Source: Frisingicoccus sp009929615 (lineage in GTDB: Bacteria; Bacillota; Clostridia; Lachnospirales; Lachnospiraceae). From it: DNA of 64,000 nt. A program made the position numbers and the translations under genes. Below the pieces are notes generated by a model that made no database searches, had not been told where the DNA came from, and was given only the letters and a program-made list of their open reading frames with translations. The stretch is from the NCBI GenBank assembly GCA_028692275.1, contig JAQUXR010000006.1, forward strand, positions 1-64,000, given 5' to 3'. Below are positions 33,514 to 43,128 of this stretch, in pieces; position 1 is the first letter of the stretch; each line of letters starts with the position of its first letter.

Positions 33514-34392
33514 ATGCAGGGAAAGATAGTAAAGGGAATTGGCGGTTTCTATTATATTCATGTGGAACATGCAGGTGTTTATGAATGCAAGGCCAAAGGC
33601 ATTTTCCGGAATCGGAAGATAAAGCCTATGGTCGGCGATAATGTAGAAATAGATATTATTGATGAAACTGAGAAGAAGGGGAATATCCGGGATATTCTTC
33701 CGAGAAAAAATGAACTTATACGGCCGGCAGTGGCGAATATTGACCAGGCTATGGTGTTTTTCGCCGCTGCCCAGCCGGAACCAAATTTGGGATTATTAGA
33801 CCGTTTTCTTCTGCAGATGGAGTATCGTCATATACCAACGATTATTGTATTTAATAAATGTGATTTGACGGATACAGAGCAGATTGATAAACTGAAAACG
33901 TTTTATGAGACCAGTGGATATCCTTTGGTGTTTGTCAGTGTTAAAGAAGAGAAAGAACTGGAACCGGTTAAGGCTTTGCTTTTAGGGAAGACAACAGCCC
34001 TTGCAGGACCTTCCGGAGCCGGAAAATCTTCTCTGATGAACTGGCTTTTGCCGGCAGCGGAGATGGAAACCGGTGCGGTCAGTGAAAAAATAAAACGAGG
34101 ACGGCATACAACCCGTCATTCCGAAATATTTCACATTGATGAAGAAACCTATCTTTTTGATACGCCGGGATTTAGTACTTTATTTCTTAAGGATTTCAAC
34201 GATGAAACATTGAAGTTATATTTTCCTGAATTTGTACCTTTCGAGGAAAAATGCAGATTTGCAGGATGTAACCATATAAATGAGCCGGACTGCGGTATTA
34301 AACAAGCCGTGGAAGAAGGAAAGATAAGCCGGGGGCGTTATGAGAACTATGCCCAGATGTACCGGGAACTGAAAGAACAGAGGAGGTATTGA
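33514..34392 (+). CDS. rsgA: ribosome small-subunit GTPase RsgA
   Basis: 292 residues; I start at ATG 33514, with GAGGTG upstream (a GTG two codons earlier is possible). OB-fold N-terminus, circularly permuted GTPase (NKCD before GPSGAGKSSL, then DTPGF) and a zinc-binding CRFAGCNHINEPDCGI knuckle. It assists late 30S maturation. Confidence 0.96.
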   Translation: MQGKIVKGIGGFYYIHVEHAGVYECKAKGIFRNRKIKPMVGDNVEIDIIDETEKKGNIRDILPRKNELIRPAVANIDQAMVFFAAAQPEPNLGLLDRFLLQMEYRHIPTIIVFNKCDLTDTEQIDKLKTFYETSGYPLVFVSVKEEKELEPVKALLLGKTTALAGPSGAGKSSLMNWLLPAAEMETGAVSEKIKRGRHTTRHSEIFHIDEETYLFDTPGFSTLFLKDFNDETLKLYFPEFVPFEEKCRFAGCNHINEPDCGIKQAVEEGKISRGRYENYAQMYRELKEQRRY

Positions 34393-34393
34393 C

Positions 34394-35053
34394 ATGTTAA
34401 TCTTGTCTCCATCAATATTGTCCGCAGATTTTGCAAATCTTGGACAGGATGTGGCAAAGGTGGCTGAAGCGGGAGCTGAGTATATTCATATTGATGTTAT
34501 GGATGGTCAGTTTGTGCCAAATATTTCATTTGGAATTCCTGTTATTCAGGCGATACGTTCCGTAACAGATAAAGTATTTGATGTGCATTTGATGATTGAT
34601 GAACCGATACGGTTTATTAAAGAATTTGTAGATGCCGGGGCGGATATGATAACGGTTCATGCAGAGGCATGTAAGCATCTCCATCGAACGATTCAGGTTA
34701 TTAAAAGCTATGGAATGAAAGCCGGTGTGGTATTAAACCCGGCAACCTCCCTGACAGCCGTTGAAGAGATTCTTCCGGAAGTGGATATGATTCTTCTGAT
34801 GAGTGTCAACCCTGGGTTCGGAGGTCAGAAATACATTGGAACGACGACCGATAAAGTAAGGCGTCTTCGCCAGATGATTACCGACAGAAATCTGGATGTT
34901 GATATCGAAGTGGATGGCGGTGTTACCTTAGATAATATAGAGATGCTTATTGAAGCGGGTGCTAATATTTTTGTTGCCGGCTCAGCTGTTTATAAGGGCT
35001 CTGTAGAAGATAATGTGAAAGGTTTTCTGGAGGTATTTAAAAAATACGAATGA
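34394..35053 (+). CDS. rpe: ribulose-phosphate 3-epimerase
   Basis: 219 residues, TIM barrel with ILSPSILSADFANLG, HIDVMDGQFVPNISFG, HLMIDEPIRFI, MSVNPGFGGQKYI and DGGV. It interconverts ribulose 5-phosphate and xylulose 5-phosphate. One base after rsgA stop with GGAGG; a four-base overlap joins it to thiN. Confidence 0.97.
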   Translation: MLILSPSILSADFANLGQDVAKVAEAGAEYIHIDVMDGQFVPNISFGIPVIQAIRSVTDKVFDVHLMIDEPIRFIKEFVDAGADMITVHAEACKHLHRTIQVIKSYGMKAGVVLNPATSLTAVEEILPEVDMILLMSVNPGFGGQKYIGTTTDKVRRLRQMITDRNLDVDIEVDGGVTLDNIEMLIEAGANIFVAGSAVYKGSVEDNVKGFLEVFKKYE

Positions 35054-35718
35054 AAATATTAATGATTACAGGAGGCAATATCGATAGAGATTTTGCCTTC
35101 TCTTTTTTGAAAGAAAATAAATATGATAAGATAATTGCTGTGGATGGCGGGCTGGCTTTTGCAGACAGTATGCGGCTGCCAATCACTCATCTGGTAGGTG
35201 ATTTTGATACGATTGATTCGGAAATACTAGAGCGATATATTCATCGGGAAGATATTTCAGTTCAGCAGTATCAGCCGGAAAAGGATTATACGGATACGGA
35301 TATCGGTGTAAAGCTGGCGATGGAGCTGTTTGAAAAGGCTGGAAAGGATGAGATGAAAGAACTTCACGTTTTCGGTGCAACCGGAACGCGTCTGGACCAT
35401 GTCCTTGCCAATCTTCAGATGCTGAAAAGACCTATGGAAATGGGAATTGATGCAAAGATTATTGATAAGAATAATCAGATTCAGATGATTCAGGGCTCGG
35501 TTACGTTAAAGAGCGATGGCCTTTTTGGTAAGTATGTTTCATTGATTCCAGCGACACAGGAACTTCAGGGTATTACATTGGAAGGCTTCAAATACCCTTT
35601 AAATCGGGCATCAACCCTTTTTGGTGAAAGCCTCTGCGTCAGTAATGAACTTGTGGCTGAGGCGGGCAGAATCCTCATTGAAAAAGGATATGCCTGGCTG
35701 ATACTATCAAGGGATTAA
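35050..35718 (+). CDS. thiN: thiamine pyrophosphokinase
   Basis: 222 residues with VDGGLAFADSM, HLVGDFDTI, QQYQPEKDYTDTDIGV and GATGTRLDHVLANL. It transfers pyrophosphate from ATP to thiamine. The ATG overlaps the rpe stop (ATGA). Last gene of the priA-thiN run. Confidence 0.94.
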   Translation: MKILMITGGNIDRDFAFSFLKENKYDKIIAVDGGLAFADSMRLPITHLVGDFDTIDSEILERYIHREDISVQQYQPEKDYTDTDIGVKLAMELFEKAGKDEMKELHVFGATGTRLDHVLANLQMLKRPMEMGIDAKIIDKNNQIQMIQGSVTLKSDGLFGKYVSLIPATQELQGITLEGFKYPLNRASTLFGESLCVSNELVAEAGRILIEKGYAWLILSRD

Positions 35719-35728
35719 ACTTTATGAA

Positions 35729-35780
35729 AAATGTCCCGAAGGCTCCCATTTCATAGGGATGCCGGAGGGGTATTTTTATC
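35729..35780. terminator. hairpin between convergent thiN and dtd
   Basis: AATGTCCC pairs with GGGGTATT, with inner arms GGC/GCC and CCC/GGG separated by mismatches, followed by TTTTT on the + strand. An imperfect terminator, possibly shared. Confidence 0.5.
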
Positions 35781-36222
35781 TGTTTTTAGAGTCAATGATG
35801 ATGGTAACCGGACCGTCATTGACAAGTTCAACAGCCATGTCAGCACCAAATTCACCTTCGGCTACAAAGAAATCCAAATTGCGGAGAGCCTGGATGAAAT
35901 TTAAATAAAATTCTTTCGATGTTTCGGGGAGACCTGCTTTAATAAAACTTGGGCGGTTTCCCTTTTTTGTATTTGCAAAGAGGGTGAACTGGGAAATGAC
36001 AAGCAATTCACCGTCGACATCTTTTAATGCCAGATTCATTTTTTGATTTTCATCTTCGAAGACGCGAAGACCAGAAATTTTTTTGACAAGATAATCCATA
36101 TCTTCGGCTGTGTCATCTCTGGCCACTCCGAGAAGAATGACAAATCCTTTTCCAATTTCGCCATGGACCTGATTATTTATTGTGACTTTTCCGCGGGTAA
36201 CCCGCTGTATAACTGCTTTCAT
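35776..36222 (-). CDS. dtd: D-aminoacyl-tRNA deacylase
   Basis: 148 residues with MKAVIQRVTRGKVTI, the SQFTLFANTKKGNRPSF catalytic motif and NDGPVTIIID closing motif (Gly-cisPro type). It hydrolyses D-amino acids from mischarged tRNA. Start has AAAGGAG. Convergent with thiN and divergent from the comM gene. Confidence 0.97.
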   Translation of the reverse strand: MKAVIQRVTRGKVTINNQVHGEIGKGFVILLGVARDDTAEDMDYLVKKISGLRVFEDENQKMNLALKDVDGELLVISQFTLFANTKKGNRPSFIKAGLPETSKEFYLNFIQALRNLDFFVAEGEFGADMAVELVNDGPVTIIIDSKNR

Positions 36223-36360
36223 AGAATAAACTCCTTTATTTTTCTCACTTTATTATATCGCATAATGTCAAAAAAGGAAGAAATTTTGTGATTGAAAGGC
36301 GGGAAAAGGATTGATAAAGTAAAGTCAGGTATTGCCTTTCGAGAGGAAGGAAGTTATTTT

Positions 36361-37899
36361 ATGTTTTGTAGAGTTTACAGCGGTGTCTGCATGGGGATTG
36401 AAGGACGGATGGTTCGTGTGGAAGCCGATGTGAGTAACGGATTGCCGGCTTTTTGCGTGATTGGAGAAGTGTCCGGCGAAGTCCGGGAGTCAGGAGGGAG
36501 AATACGAACCGGAATAAAGAATTCCGGATTTTCCCTGCCGCCGAAACGTTATTTGATTAATCTGGCACCGGCTGATTTTAGAAAAGCAGGTACAGGCTTC
36601 GACCTGCCTGCAGCGGTTGCCATTCTATGCTGTATCGAGCAGATATCTCCTGAATTATTAGATAATAGTATATTTATTGGTGAATTAAGTCTGAATGGAA
36701 GTCTTATACCTGTGAAGGGCATTCTGCCAGTGGTCAGTAAGGCGGCGAAAGAAGGCTTTAAGTACTGCTTTGTGCCCTGGGGGAATGCGCAGGAAGCGGC
36801 GGCTGTATCGGAGATAGAGGTGTATGCGGCGAAAACGTTGAATGAGGTTGTTGCCCATCTGCAGGGGAAGTCAAAACTGCCCCGGACAAGTCTCGAAGTA
36901 AGGCGAAGGATAAAGGATAGAGATGGATTTTTGGATTTCGGGGATATAAGAGGGCAGGCAGCAGCGAAACGATGTATTCAGATTGCTGTTGCGGGGTGGC
37001 ATCATTTGCTAATGATTGGGCCACCGGGCAGTGGGAAGACGATGCTGGCTGAACGGGTGCCTTATATCATGCCGGAACTGACCTGGGAGGAATGTCTGGA
37101 TATTACGAAGATATATAGTTCTGCCGGGCGGATTGAACCGGGGGGCGGCATTATTACAAGACGTCCTTTCAGACGTCCACATCATTCTATATCTGACAAG
37201 GCCCTTATTGGTGGCGGAAGTGTGCCTGTGCCGGGGGAGATGAGTCTGGCTCATGGAGGTGTATTGTTTCTGGATGAGTTTGCTGAATTTTCCAGAAATG
37301 TTATGGAAGCTTTGCGGCAGCCCTTGGAGATGGGCGAGGTATTTATTCACCGTGTGCGTGGGAATTACAGATTTCCGGCCAGACCCCTTGTGTTGGCGGC
37401 AATGAATTCCTGTCGCTGCGGTTATTACCCAGATAGGGGAATGTGCCGATGCACACCTGGTCAGATACAGGCCTATATGGGGAGAATAAGCGGTCCGGTG
37501 TTGGAACGGATTGATATGTGTATTCACGTCCAACGGGTTGGATATGAGCATATGAGGGCGTCTGAGGCTATAATAGACAGTGGCGAGATGGAGAAAGGCA
37601 TAAAAAGAGCGAGAGAATGTCAGAAAAGAAGATTTTCAGAGGAGAATATTTCCTATAATAGCGAAATGGACAGCCGGATGATACAACGATATTGTTCACT
37701 TGATAAGGAATCAGAAAGTTTTTATGAACAGATATATGAACGTTTTCATTTGTCTGCTCGTACTTTTCAGAAGATATTAAAGGTTGCCAGGACCATCAGT
37801 GATTTAGAAGGAAGTGAGCAGGTGGGAGTGGCTCATCTGGCCGAAGCTGTATCCTATCGCCTGCCGGATGAAACCTATGGAGGTGAGGGATGGCAATGA
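36361..37899 (+). CDS. comM: YifB/ComM family Mg-chelatase-like ATPase
   Basis: 512 residues from ATG 36361 with GGAAGG, giving the family opening MFCRVYSGVCMGIEG; an upstream in-frame start would add 23 unrelated residues. The Lon-protease-like N-terminus (DVSNGLPAFCVIGE) is followed by AAA+ GPPGSGKTML, LFLDEFAEF and a C-terminal domain (ERIDMCIHV). ComM helicases promote branch migration in natural transformation. Overlaps dprA by ten bases. Confidence 0.95.
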   Translation: MFCRVYSGVCMGIEGRMVRVEADVSNGLPAFCVIGEVSGEVRESGGRIRTGIKNSGFSLPPKRYLINLAPADFRKAGTGFDLPAAVAILCCIEQISPELLDNSIFIGELSLNGSLIPVKGILPVVSKAAKEGFKYCFVPWGNAQEAAAVSEIEVYAAKTLNEVVAHLQGKSKLPRTSLEVRRRIKDRDGFLDFGDIRGQAAAKRCIQIAVAGWHHLLMIGPPGSGKTMLAERVPYIMPELTWEECLDITKIYSSAGRIEPGGGIITRRPFRRPHHSISDKALIGGGSVPVPGEMSLAHGGVLFLDEFAEFSRNVMEALRQPLEMGEVFIHRVRGNYRFPARPLVLAAMNSCRCGYYPDRGMCRCTPGQIQAYMGRISGPVLERIDMCIHVQRVGYEHMRASEAIIDSGEMEKGIKRARECQKRRFSEENISYNSEMDSRMIQRYCSLDKESESFYEQIYERFHLSARTFQKILKVARTISDLEGSEQVGVAHLAEAVSYRLPDETYGGEGWQ

Positions 37900-38993
37900 C
37901 CGAAAGAGAATGCTGGTTCTGGTTATGTACACGAACCTGGATGGGTGTACGTTCTATCGATAAGTTATTGGGATATTTTAAAACGGCAAAGAATATTTAT
38001 TATGGAAGCAACGCAGACTATCAGAGGGTAAAAGGATTAAGACAGCCTCTTAGAGAGAAACTCCAGAGAAAAGAAGAGAAGGATGAAGAATCGGTAAAAG
38101 AAGGGATGGCGAGACTGGAGAAGGCAGGGGGACATTTTGTGTGCCGCATCGATGAAGACTATCCGGAAAAGCTAAGGAATATTTACGATAGTCCGGCCGG
38201 GCTTTTTTATTATGGCGAGCTTCCGAACGCGGAACGGCCGGTGATAGCCATCGTTGGTGCTAGAGGCGCGAGTGTTTATGGCCTGACGGCTGCTGAATAT
38301 TTTGCAAAGGCTCTTGTGGACCGGGGAATTGGTGTTATCAGTGGATTGGCCAGGGGCGTGGACGGAGCTGCGCATAAAGGTGCTTTGAGCAGGGAATGGG
38401 GAGAAAGCTGGGGCGTTCTTGGGTGCGGATTGAATATATGCTATCCACCGGAGAATTATAAATTATTTGAGCGGATGAAACATCAGGGTGGAATTATAAC
38501 GGAATATCCTTTGGATGCAGCGCCGGAGGCCTGGCATTTTCCCATGCGTAACCGGATTATCAGTGGACTGGCGGACGGAGTGTTTATTATTGAAGCGAGA
38601 GAACGAAGCGGTTCCCTTATTACAGCGGATATGGGGTTGGATATGGGGAAGAATATTTATGCCCTTCCGGGCGCTTTTAATGCCTCTCTGAGCGGGGGCT
38701 GCCACCGCCTGATTCAGAATGGAGCAAAGCTTGTTTTTCGTCCGGAAGATATTGTGGAAGACTACGAAATTTTAATGGACTTTAGGGACACTTTAAAGGG
38801 AAACACAAAAGTTTCACTTGATAATTCAGAATATTTGGTGTATGCTATCTTAAGTTTAGACCCCAAAGATGTGGACACACTTTCGGCTGAAAGCGGCCTT
38901 TCTTTAACAGAAGTTCTGAGGATTCTATTGAATCTGGAATTGAAAGACATGGCACGTCAGATAGGGAAAAATCAATATATTCGAAAAATATAG
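37890..38993 (+). CDS. dprA: DNA processing protein DprA
   Basis: 367 residues: N-terminal helical domain, Rossmann-like DprA domain (AIVGARGASVYGLTAAEYFA, GVISGLARGVDGAAHKGAL, GCGLNICYPPENYKLFE, FPMRNRIISGLADGV, SGSLITADMGLDMGK) and C-terminal winged helix. It loads RecA on incoming single strands. Adjacent to comM, both linked to transformation. ATG 37890 used; 37896 also possible. Confidence 0.97.
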   Translation: MAMTERECWFWLCTRTWMGVRSIDKLLGYFKTAKNIYYGSNADYQRVKGLRQPLREKLQRKEEKDEESVKEGMARLEKAGGHFVCRIDEDYPEKLRNIYDSPAGLFYYGELPNAERPVIAIVGARGASVYGLTAAEYFAKALVDRGIGVISGLARGVDGAAHKGALSREWGESWGVLGCGLNICYPPENYKLFERMKHQGGIITEYPLDAAPEAWHFPMRNRIISGLADGVFIIEARERSGSLITADMGLDMGKNIYALPGAFNASLSGGCHRLIQNGAKLVFRPEDIVEDYEILMDFRDTLKGNTKVSLDNSEYLVYAILSLDPKDVDTLSAESGLSLTEVLRILLNLELKDMARQIGKNQYIRKI

Positions 38994-39002
38994 TATTGCA
39001 AA

Positions 39003-39023
39003 AAAAGCCCGCAGAGGGCTTTT
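39003..39023. terminator. short terminator between dprA and topA
   Basis: AAAAGCCC, loop GCAGA, GGGCTTTT: an 8-bp hairpin flanked by A and T runs. Confidence 0.65.
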
Positions 39024-39055
39024 GACAATAGAGAGAAAGATAGTGGAGGCGAATT

Positions 39056-41134
39056 ATGGCGAAATATTTGGTTATAGTGGAATCACCTGCGAAAGCCAAA
39101 ACCATTAATAAGTTCCTTGGTTCAAATTATCATGTAGTGGCATCGAATGGCCATGTCAGAGATTTGCCTAAAAGCCAGTTGGGAATTGATATTGAAAATG
39201 ATTTTGAACCCCGATATATAACGATTCGAGGAAAAGGAGATATCCTTGCCATGCTTCGTAAAGAAGTTAAAAAGGCAGATAAAGTTTATCTCGCAACTGA
39301 CCCTGACCGTGAAGGAGAAGCTATTTCATGGCATTTGGCTCAGGCATTAAAGCTCGAAGGTAAGCAGATACATCGTATTACCTTTAATGAGATTACAAAG
39401 ACAGCGGTGAAGAATTCCATCAAAGAAGCCAGAGAGATTGATATGGATTTGGTTGATGCACAGCAGGCACGCCGAATGCTGGACCGAATGGTTGGTTATA
39501 AAATCAGCCCGGTACTCTGGGTGAAGGTTAAAAGAGGGTTGTCTGCAGGACGTGTTCAGTCTGTAGCACTCAGAATTATATGTGACCGGGAAAAGGAAAT
39601 TGATTCTTTTATTCCGGAAGAATACTGGTCCTTAGATGTTCTACTGGATGTGAAGGGCGAGAAAAAACCTTTGACAGCAAAGTTTTATGGCAAAGAAAAA
39701 GAAAAGATGGAGATTCGCTCCAAAGCAGAATTGGATAAAATTCTTTCAGGCTTGGAGAATCAGCCTTATAAGATTACGAATATTAAAAATGGCGAGAGAA
39801 CGAAAAAACCTCCGCTGCCATTTACAACCAGTACGCTTCAGCAGGAAGCTTCCAAACTTTTGAATTTTTCAACTCAGAAGACGATGCGTATTGCACAGCA
39901 GTTGTATGAAGGAATTGATATTAAGGGTAATGGAACGGTTGGTTTGATTACATATTTGAGAACCGATTCCACCCGTATTTCTGAAGAAGCCGATGAATCT
40001 GTACGTAAGTATATTGGTCAGGTTTATGGTGATGAGTTCGTTATCGGTAAGATGAAGGATAGCAAGAAGAACGGCAAGATCCAGGATGCTCATGAAGCGA
40101 TTCGTCCGTCAAACAGTGAAATGTCTCCAACGAAGGTTAAAGAATCTCTTTCAAGAGACCAGTTCCGTCTGTATCAGCTGATTTGGAGTCGTTTTGTAGC
40201 CAGTCGTATGGCAGATGCGGTTTATGGAACAACCAATGTAAAGATTAACTGCAATGGCTATATCTTTACAGTGACAGCTTCTAAGATTAAATTCGAAGGT
40301 TTCCTTGCAGTCTATAAGCATGCAGAAGATAAAGCGGATACAAATCTTTTATTAAAGAAGTTGTCTGAAGATAGTGAATTAAGTTTCAATGAATTTGAAA
40401 GCAAGCAGCATTTTACACAGCCACCAGCGCATTTTACAGAGGCTGCTCTTGTAAAAACCCTTGAAGAATTGGGAATTGGACGTCCAAGCACTTATGCACC
40501 GACAATTACAACAATTATTGCCCGAAGATATGTTGCCAAAGAGAATAAAAATCTTTATGTGACAGAGCTGGGTGAAGTTGTTAATCAGATTATGAGGGAT
40601 GCTTTTTCCAGTATTGTAGATGTTTCATTTACAGCTAATCTGGAATATCTTCTGGATAAGGTTGAGGAAGGTGCAGTGAATTATAAAACTGTTATTCGAA
40701 ATTTCTATCCGGATTTAGATGAGGCTGTTCAGAAGGCTGAAAAAGAACTGGAAGAAGTTAAGATCGCAGATGAGGTATCCGATGTTGTCTGTGAGCAGTG
40801 TGGCCGCAATATGGTTATTAAATATGGACCTCATGGGAAATTCCTTGCCTGCCCTGGATTCCCCGAATGTAAAAATACAAAAACCTATTTTGAAAAAATC
40901 GGTGTTGCCTGCCCTAAATGTGGAAAGGAAATCGTTATTCGAAAGACTCAGAAGGGTCGTAAGTACTATGGCTGTGAAGATAATCCGGAATGCGATTTTA
41001 TGACATGGCAGAAACCATCCGGGAAGCTTTGCCCGAAATGTGGCAATGCGCTTCTGATTAAGGGACAGAAACTCGTATGTGCAGATATTGCCTGCGGTTA
41101 TCGTGAAGACCGGGTCAAAGAGGATAATGAATAG
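39056..41134 (+). CDS. topA: DNA topoisomerase I
   Basis: 692 residues. Toprim domain (YLVIVESPAKAKTI, DPDREGEAISWHL), catalytic tyrosine in LITYLRTDSTRIS and HEAIRPS. The end has three topoisomerase zinc fingers (CEQCGR, CPKCGK, CPKCGN). Relaxes negative supercoils. GGAGG precedes the ATG. Confidence 0.98.
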   Translation: MAKYLVIVESPAKAKTINKFLGSNYHVVASNGHVRDLPKSQLGIDIENDFEPRYITIRGKGDILAMLRKEVKKADKVYLATDPDREGEAISWHLAQALKLEGKQIHRITFNEITKTAVKNSIKEAREIDMDLVDAQQARRMLDRMVGYKISPVLWVKVKRGLSAGRVQSVALRIICDREKEIDSFIPEEYWSLDVLLDVKGEKKPLTAKFYGKEKEKMEIRSKAELDKILSGLENQPYKITNIKNGERTKKPPLPFTTSTLQQEASKLLNFSTQKTMRIAQQLYEGIDIKGNGTVGLITYLRTDSTRISEEADESVRKYIGQVYGDEFVIGKMKDSKKNGKIQDAHEAIRPSNSEMSPTKVKESLSRDQFRLYQLIWSRFVASRMADAVYGTTNVKINCNGYIFTVTASKIKFEGFLAVYKHAEDKADTNLLLKKLSEDSELSFNEFESKQHFTQPPAHFTEAALVKTLEELGIGRPSTYAPTITTIIARRYVAKENKNLYVTELGEVVNQIMRDAFSSIVDVSFTANLEYLLDKVEEGAVNYKTVIRNFYPDLDEAVQKAEKELEEVKIADEVSDVVCEQCGRNMVIKYGPHGKFLACPGFPECKNTKTYFEKIGVACPKCGKEIVIRKTQKGRKYYGCEDNPECDFMTWQKPSGKLCPKCGNALLIKGQKLVCADIACGYREDRVKEDNE

Positions 41135-41146
41135 AATAGTGTAGTC

Positions 41147-41190
41147 AAAACCCGTTGGGATGATTTATTGTTTCCAACGGGTTTTCTTTT
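41147..41190 (+). terminator. topA terminator
   Basis: AAAACCCGTTGG and CCAACGGGTTTT around a 15-base loop, then a T-rich tail. Confidence 0.85.
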
Positions 41191-41284
41191 GAAGCTGGGA
41201 AAAGACACAATGAACATTTCTTTAAAGACAAAAAACAAAATTGTCAATAATTACCTCTTTTGTTTGTGAAAATTTGAAAAATAG

Positions 41285-41313
41285 TTGTTTCGTCAGCATA
41301 ATTGTGTTAAAAT
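41285..41313 (+). promoter_or_regulatory. codY promoter
   Basis: TTGTTT, 17 bases, TAAAAT, 37 bases before the start codon. Confidence 0.6.
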
Positions 41314-41349
41314 AGTTTTATGATTGAAAATTGGCAAAGGAGGACAGCT

Positions 41350-42117
41350 ATGAGCGTTGAGTTATTGGATAAAACCAGAAAAATTAATCAGCTTCTCCAC
41401 AATAATAATTCCAATATGGTAGTATTTAATGATATATGTGAGGTTCTAAGTGATATATTGGAATCAAATATTCTTGTCATAAGTAAAAAGGGGAAGATTC
41501 TCGGAATTAAAAATCGTGCAGAACAGCCATGCATTCAACAGTTAATCAGTGACAGCATAGGTGGACATATTGATACGATGTTAAACGAAAGACTGCTTAG
41601 TGTTTTGTCAACAAAAGAGAATGTCAATTTATTGACCTTGGGATTCTCCTGTGATAATGTTGCAAGTTATCAGGCGATTATTACTCCGATTGAGATAGCA
41701 GGGGAACGTTTAGGGACCTTATTTATTTATCGCAGTAATAGTTCTTATGCTATTGATGATATTATTTTGAGTGAATATGGAACGACTGTTGTTGGACTTG
41801 AGATGCTTCGTTCGGTGAATGAAGAAACGGCAGAGGAATCCAGAAAACTTCAGGTAGTGAAATCAGCTATCAGCACACTTTCATTTTCTGAACTTGAGGC
41901 TATTACACATATATTTAATGAATTGGATGGTAATGAAGGTATTCTTGTTGCCAGCAAGATTGCGGATAGAGTGGGAATTACCCGGTCAGTTATTGTAAAT
42001 GCACTGAGGAAATTCGAGAGTGCAGGTGTTATTGAATCCCGTTCTTCAGGGATGAAAGGTACTTACATCAAAGTTATAAATGATGCGGTATTTGACGAAT
42101 TGGAGAAAGTAAAGTAA
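41350..42117 (+). CDS. codY: GTP- and branched-chain-amino-acid-sensing regulator CodY
   Basis: 255 residues from ATG 41350 with AAAGGAGG (opening MSVELLDKTRKINQLL). N-terminal GAF-like ligand domain and C-terminal winged HTH (VASKIADRVGITRSVIVNALRKFESAGVI). It represses nutrient-scavenging, biofilm and virulence genes when branched-chain amino acids and GTP are high. No convincing CodY box was seen in front of the polysaccharide operon. Short operon with its own terminator. Confidence 0.97.
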   Translation: MSVELLDKTRKINQLLHNNNSNMVVFNDICEVLSDILESNILVISKKGKILGIKNRAEQPCIQQLISDSIGGHIDTMLNERLLSVLSTKENVNLLTLGFSCDNVASYQAIITPIEIAGERLGTLFIYRSNSSYAIDDIILSEYGTTVVGLEMLRSVNEETAEESRKLQVVKSAISTLSFSELEAITHIFNELDGNEGILVASKIADRVGITRSVIVNALRKFESAGVIESRSSGMKGTYIKVINDAVFDELEKVK

Positions 42118-42138
42118 AAAACATGAAAACTTATATAT

Positions 42139-42165
42139 AAAAGGCTTGCTTAATGCAGGCCTTTT
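42139..42165 (+). terminator. codY terminator
   Basis: A perfect 11-bp hairpin (AAAAGGCTTGC, TTAAT, GCAGGCCTTTT with one G-T). Confidence 0.85.
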
Positions 42166-42175
42166 GTGTTATAAT
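42146..42175 (+). promoter_or_regulatory. rpsB promoter
   Basis: TTGCTT, 18 bases, TATAAT, with TGT before the -10 making an extended -10. The -35 lies inside the codY terminator stem. Confidence 0.6.
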
Positions 42176-42197
42176 TCTATTTTGTAAAAATATGACA

Positions 42198-42253
42198 CGT
42201 GGGTAGATTTTTAGACAGGTGCCGAGAGGTTGTCTGAAGAGAGGAAGTCCACG
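42198..42253 (+). promoter_or_regulatory. structured rpsB leader, possible S2 autoregulatory element
   Basis: CGTGG (42198-42202) pairs with CCACG (42249-42253), enclosing a hairpin of AGACA (42213-42217) with TGTCT (42231-42235). It sits in the 5' untranslated region of rpsB. Ribosomal-protein leaders that bind their own product are known; a match to a described S2 leader was not tested. Confidence 0.45.
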
Positions 42254-42280
42254 GATGATTAAACCAATGGAGGTATTACT

Positions 42281-43006
42281 ATGAGCGTTATTTCTATGAA
42301 ACAATTGCTGGAAGCTGGTGTACATTTTGGTCACCAGACAAGAAGATGGAACCCTAAGATGGCTGAGTACATCTACACTGAGAGAAATGGTATCTATATC
42401 ATTGACTTACAGAAATCTGTAGGAATGGTTGACGATGCTTACAATGCAGTGAAAAACATCGTTGCAGATGGTGGAACTATTCTTTTTGTAGGAACTAAAA
42501 AACAGGCACAGGATGCAATCCATGCAGAAGCAGACCGTTGCGGTATGTACTATGTAAATCAGAGATGGCTTGGTGGTATGTTGACAAACTTTAAAACAAT
42601 CCAGAGCCGTATTGCAAGATTAAAGAAGATTGAAGCTATGGCTGAAGATGGTACTTTTGAAGTATTGCCTAAAAAAGAAGTTATCGAGCTTAAGAAAGAA
42701 TGGGATAAGCTTGAGAAAAATCTTGGCGGTATTAAGAATATGAAGAGAATTCCAGATGCTATCTTTGTTGTAGATCCTAAGAAAGAAAGAATCTGTGTAC
42801 AGGAAGCTCACGTATTAGGTATTCCGTTAATCGGTATCGCAGATACAAACTGTGATCCTGAAGAATTAGACTTCGTAATCCCAGGTAATGATGATGCAAT
42901 CCGTGCAGTTAAATTAATTGTTTCTAAGATGGCAGATGCAGTTATCGAAGCAAACCAGGGTGTTCAGATGGACGATGCTGAAGTAGCAGAGGAAGTTGCT
43001 GAATAA
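42281..43006 (+). CDS. rpsB: 30S ribosomal protein S2
   Basis: 241 residues with SVISMKQLLEAGVHFGHQTR, the tail (DDAEVAEEVAE) acidic. It helps dock S1/mRNA on the small subunit. GGAGG precedes ATG. Separated from tsf by a terminator. Confidence 0.98.
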   Translation: MSVISMKQLLEAGVHFGHQTRRWNPKMAEYIYTERNGIYIIDLQKSVGMVDDAYNAVKNIVADGGTILFVGTKKQAQDAIHAEADRCGMYYVNQRWLGGMLTNFKTIQSRIARLKKIEAMAEDGTFEVLPKKEVIELKKEWDKLEKNLGGIKNMKRIPDAIFVVDPKKERICVQEAHVLGIPLIGIADTNCDPEELDFVIPGNDDAIRAVKLIVSKMADAVIEANQGVQMDDAEVAEEVAE

Positions 43007-43027
43007 TCAGGGCTCATGACTTAAAGT

Positions 43028-43067
43028 GCTGTCTCAAAATTATTTTTAATCTTGAGACAGCTTTTTT
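43028..43067 (+). terminator. terminator or attenuator between rpsB and tsf
   Basis: GCTGTCTCAA and TTGAGACAGC around a 14-base loop, then six T. A partial stop here would make less EF-Ts than S2. Confidence 0.85.
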
Positions 43068-43128
43068 AAGCAAAAAAGAAATTTTGGATAAAATCAAATA
43101 AAGAAATCAAATTATGGAGGAATGAATC

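Noticed and set aside
41261..41284. CodY autoregulatory box in front of codY
   Set aside because: AT-rich sequence resembles parts of the consensus but symmetry is poor.
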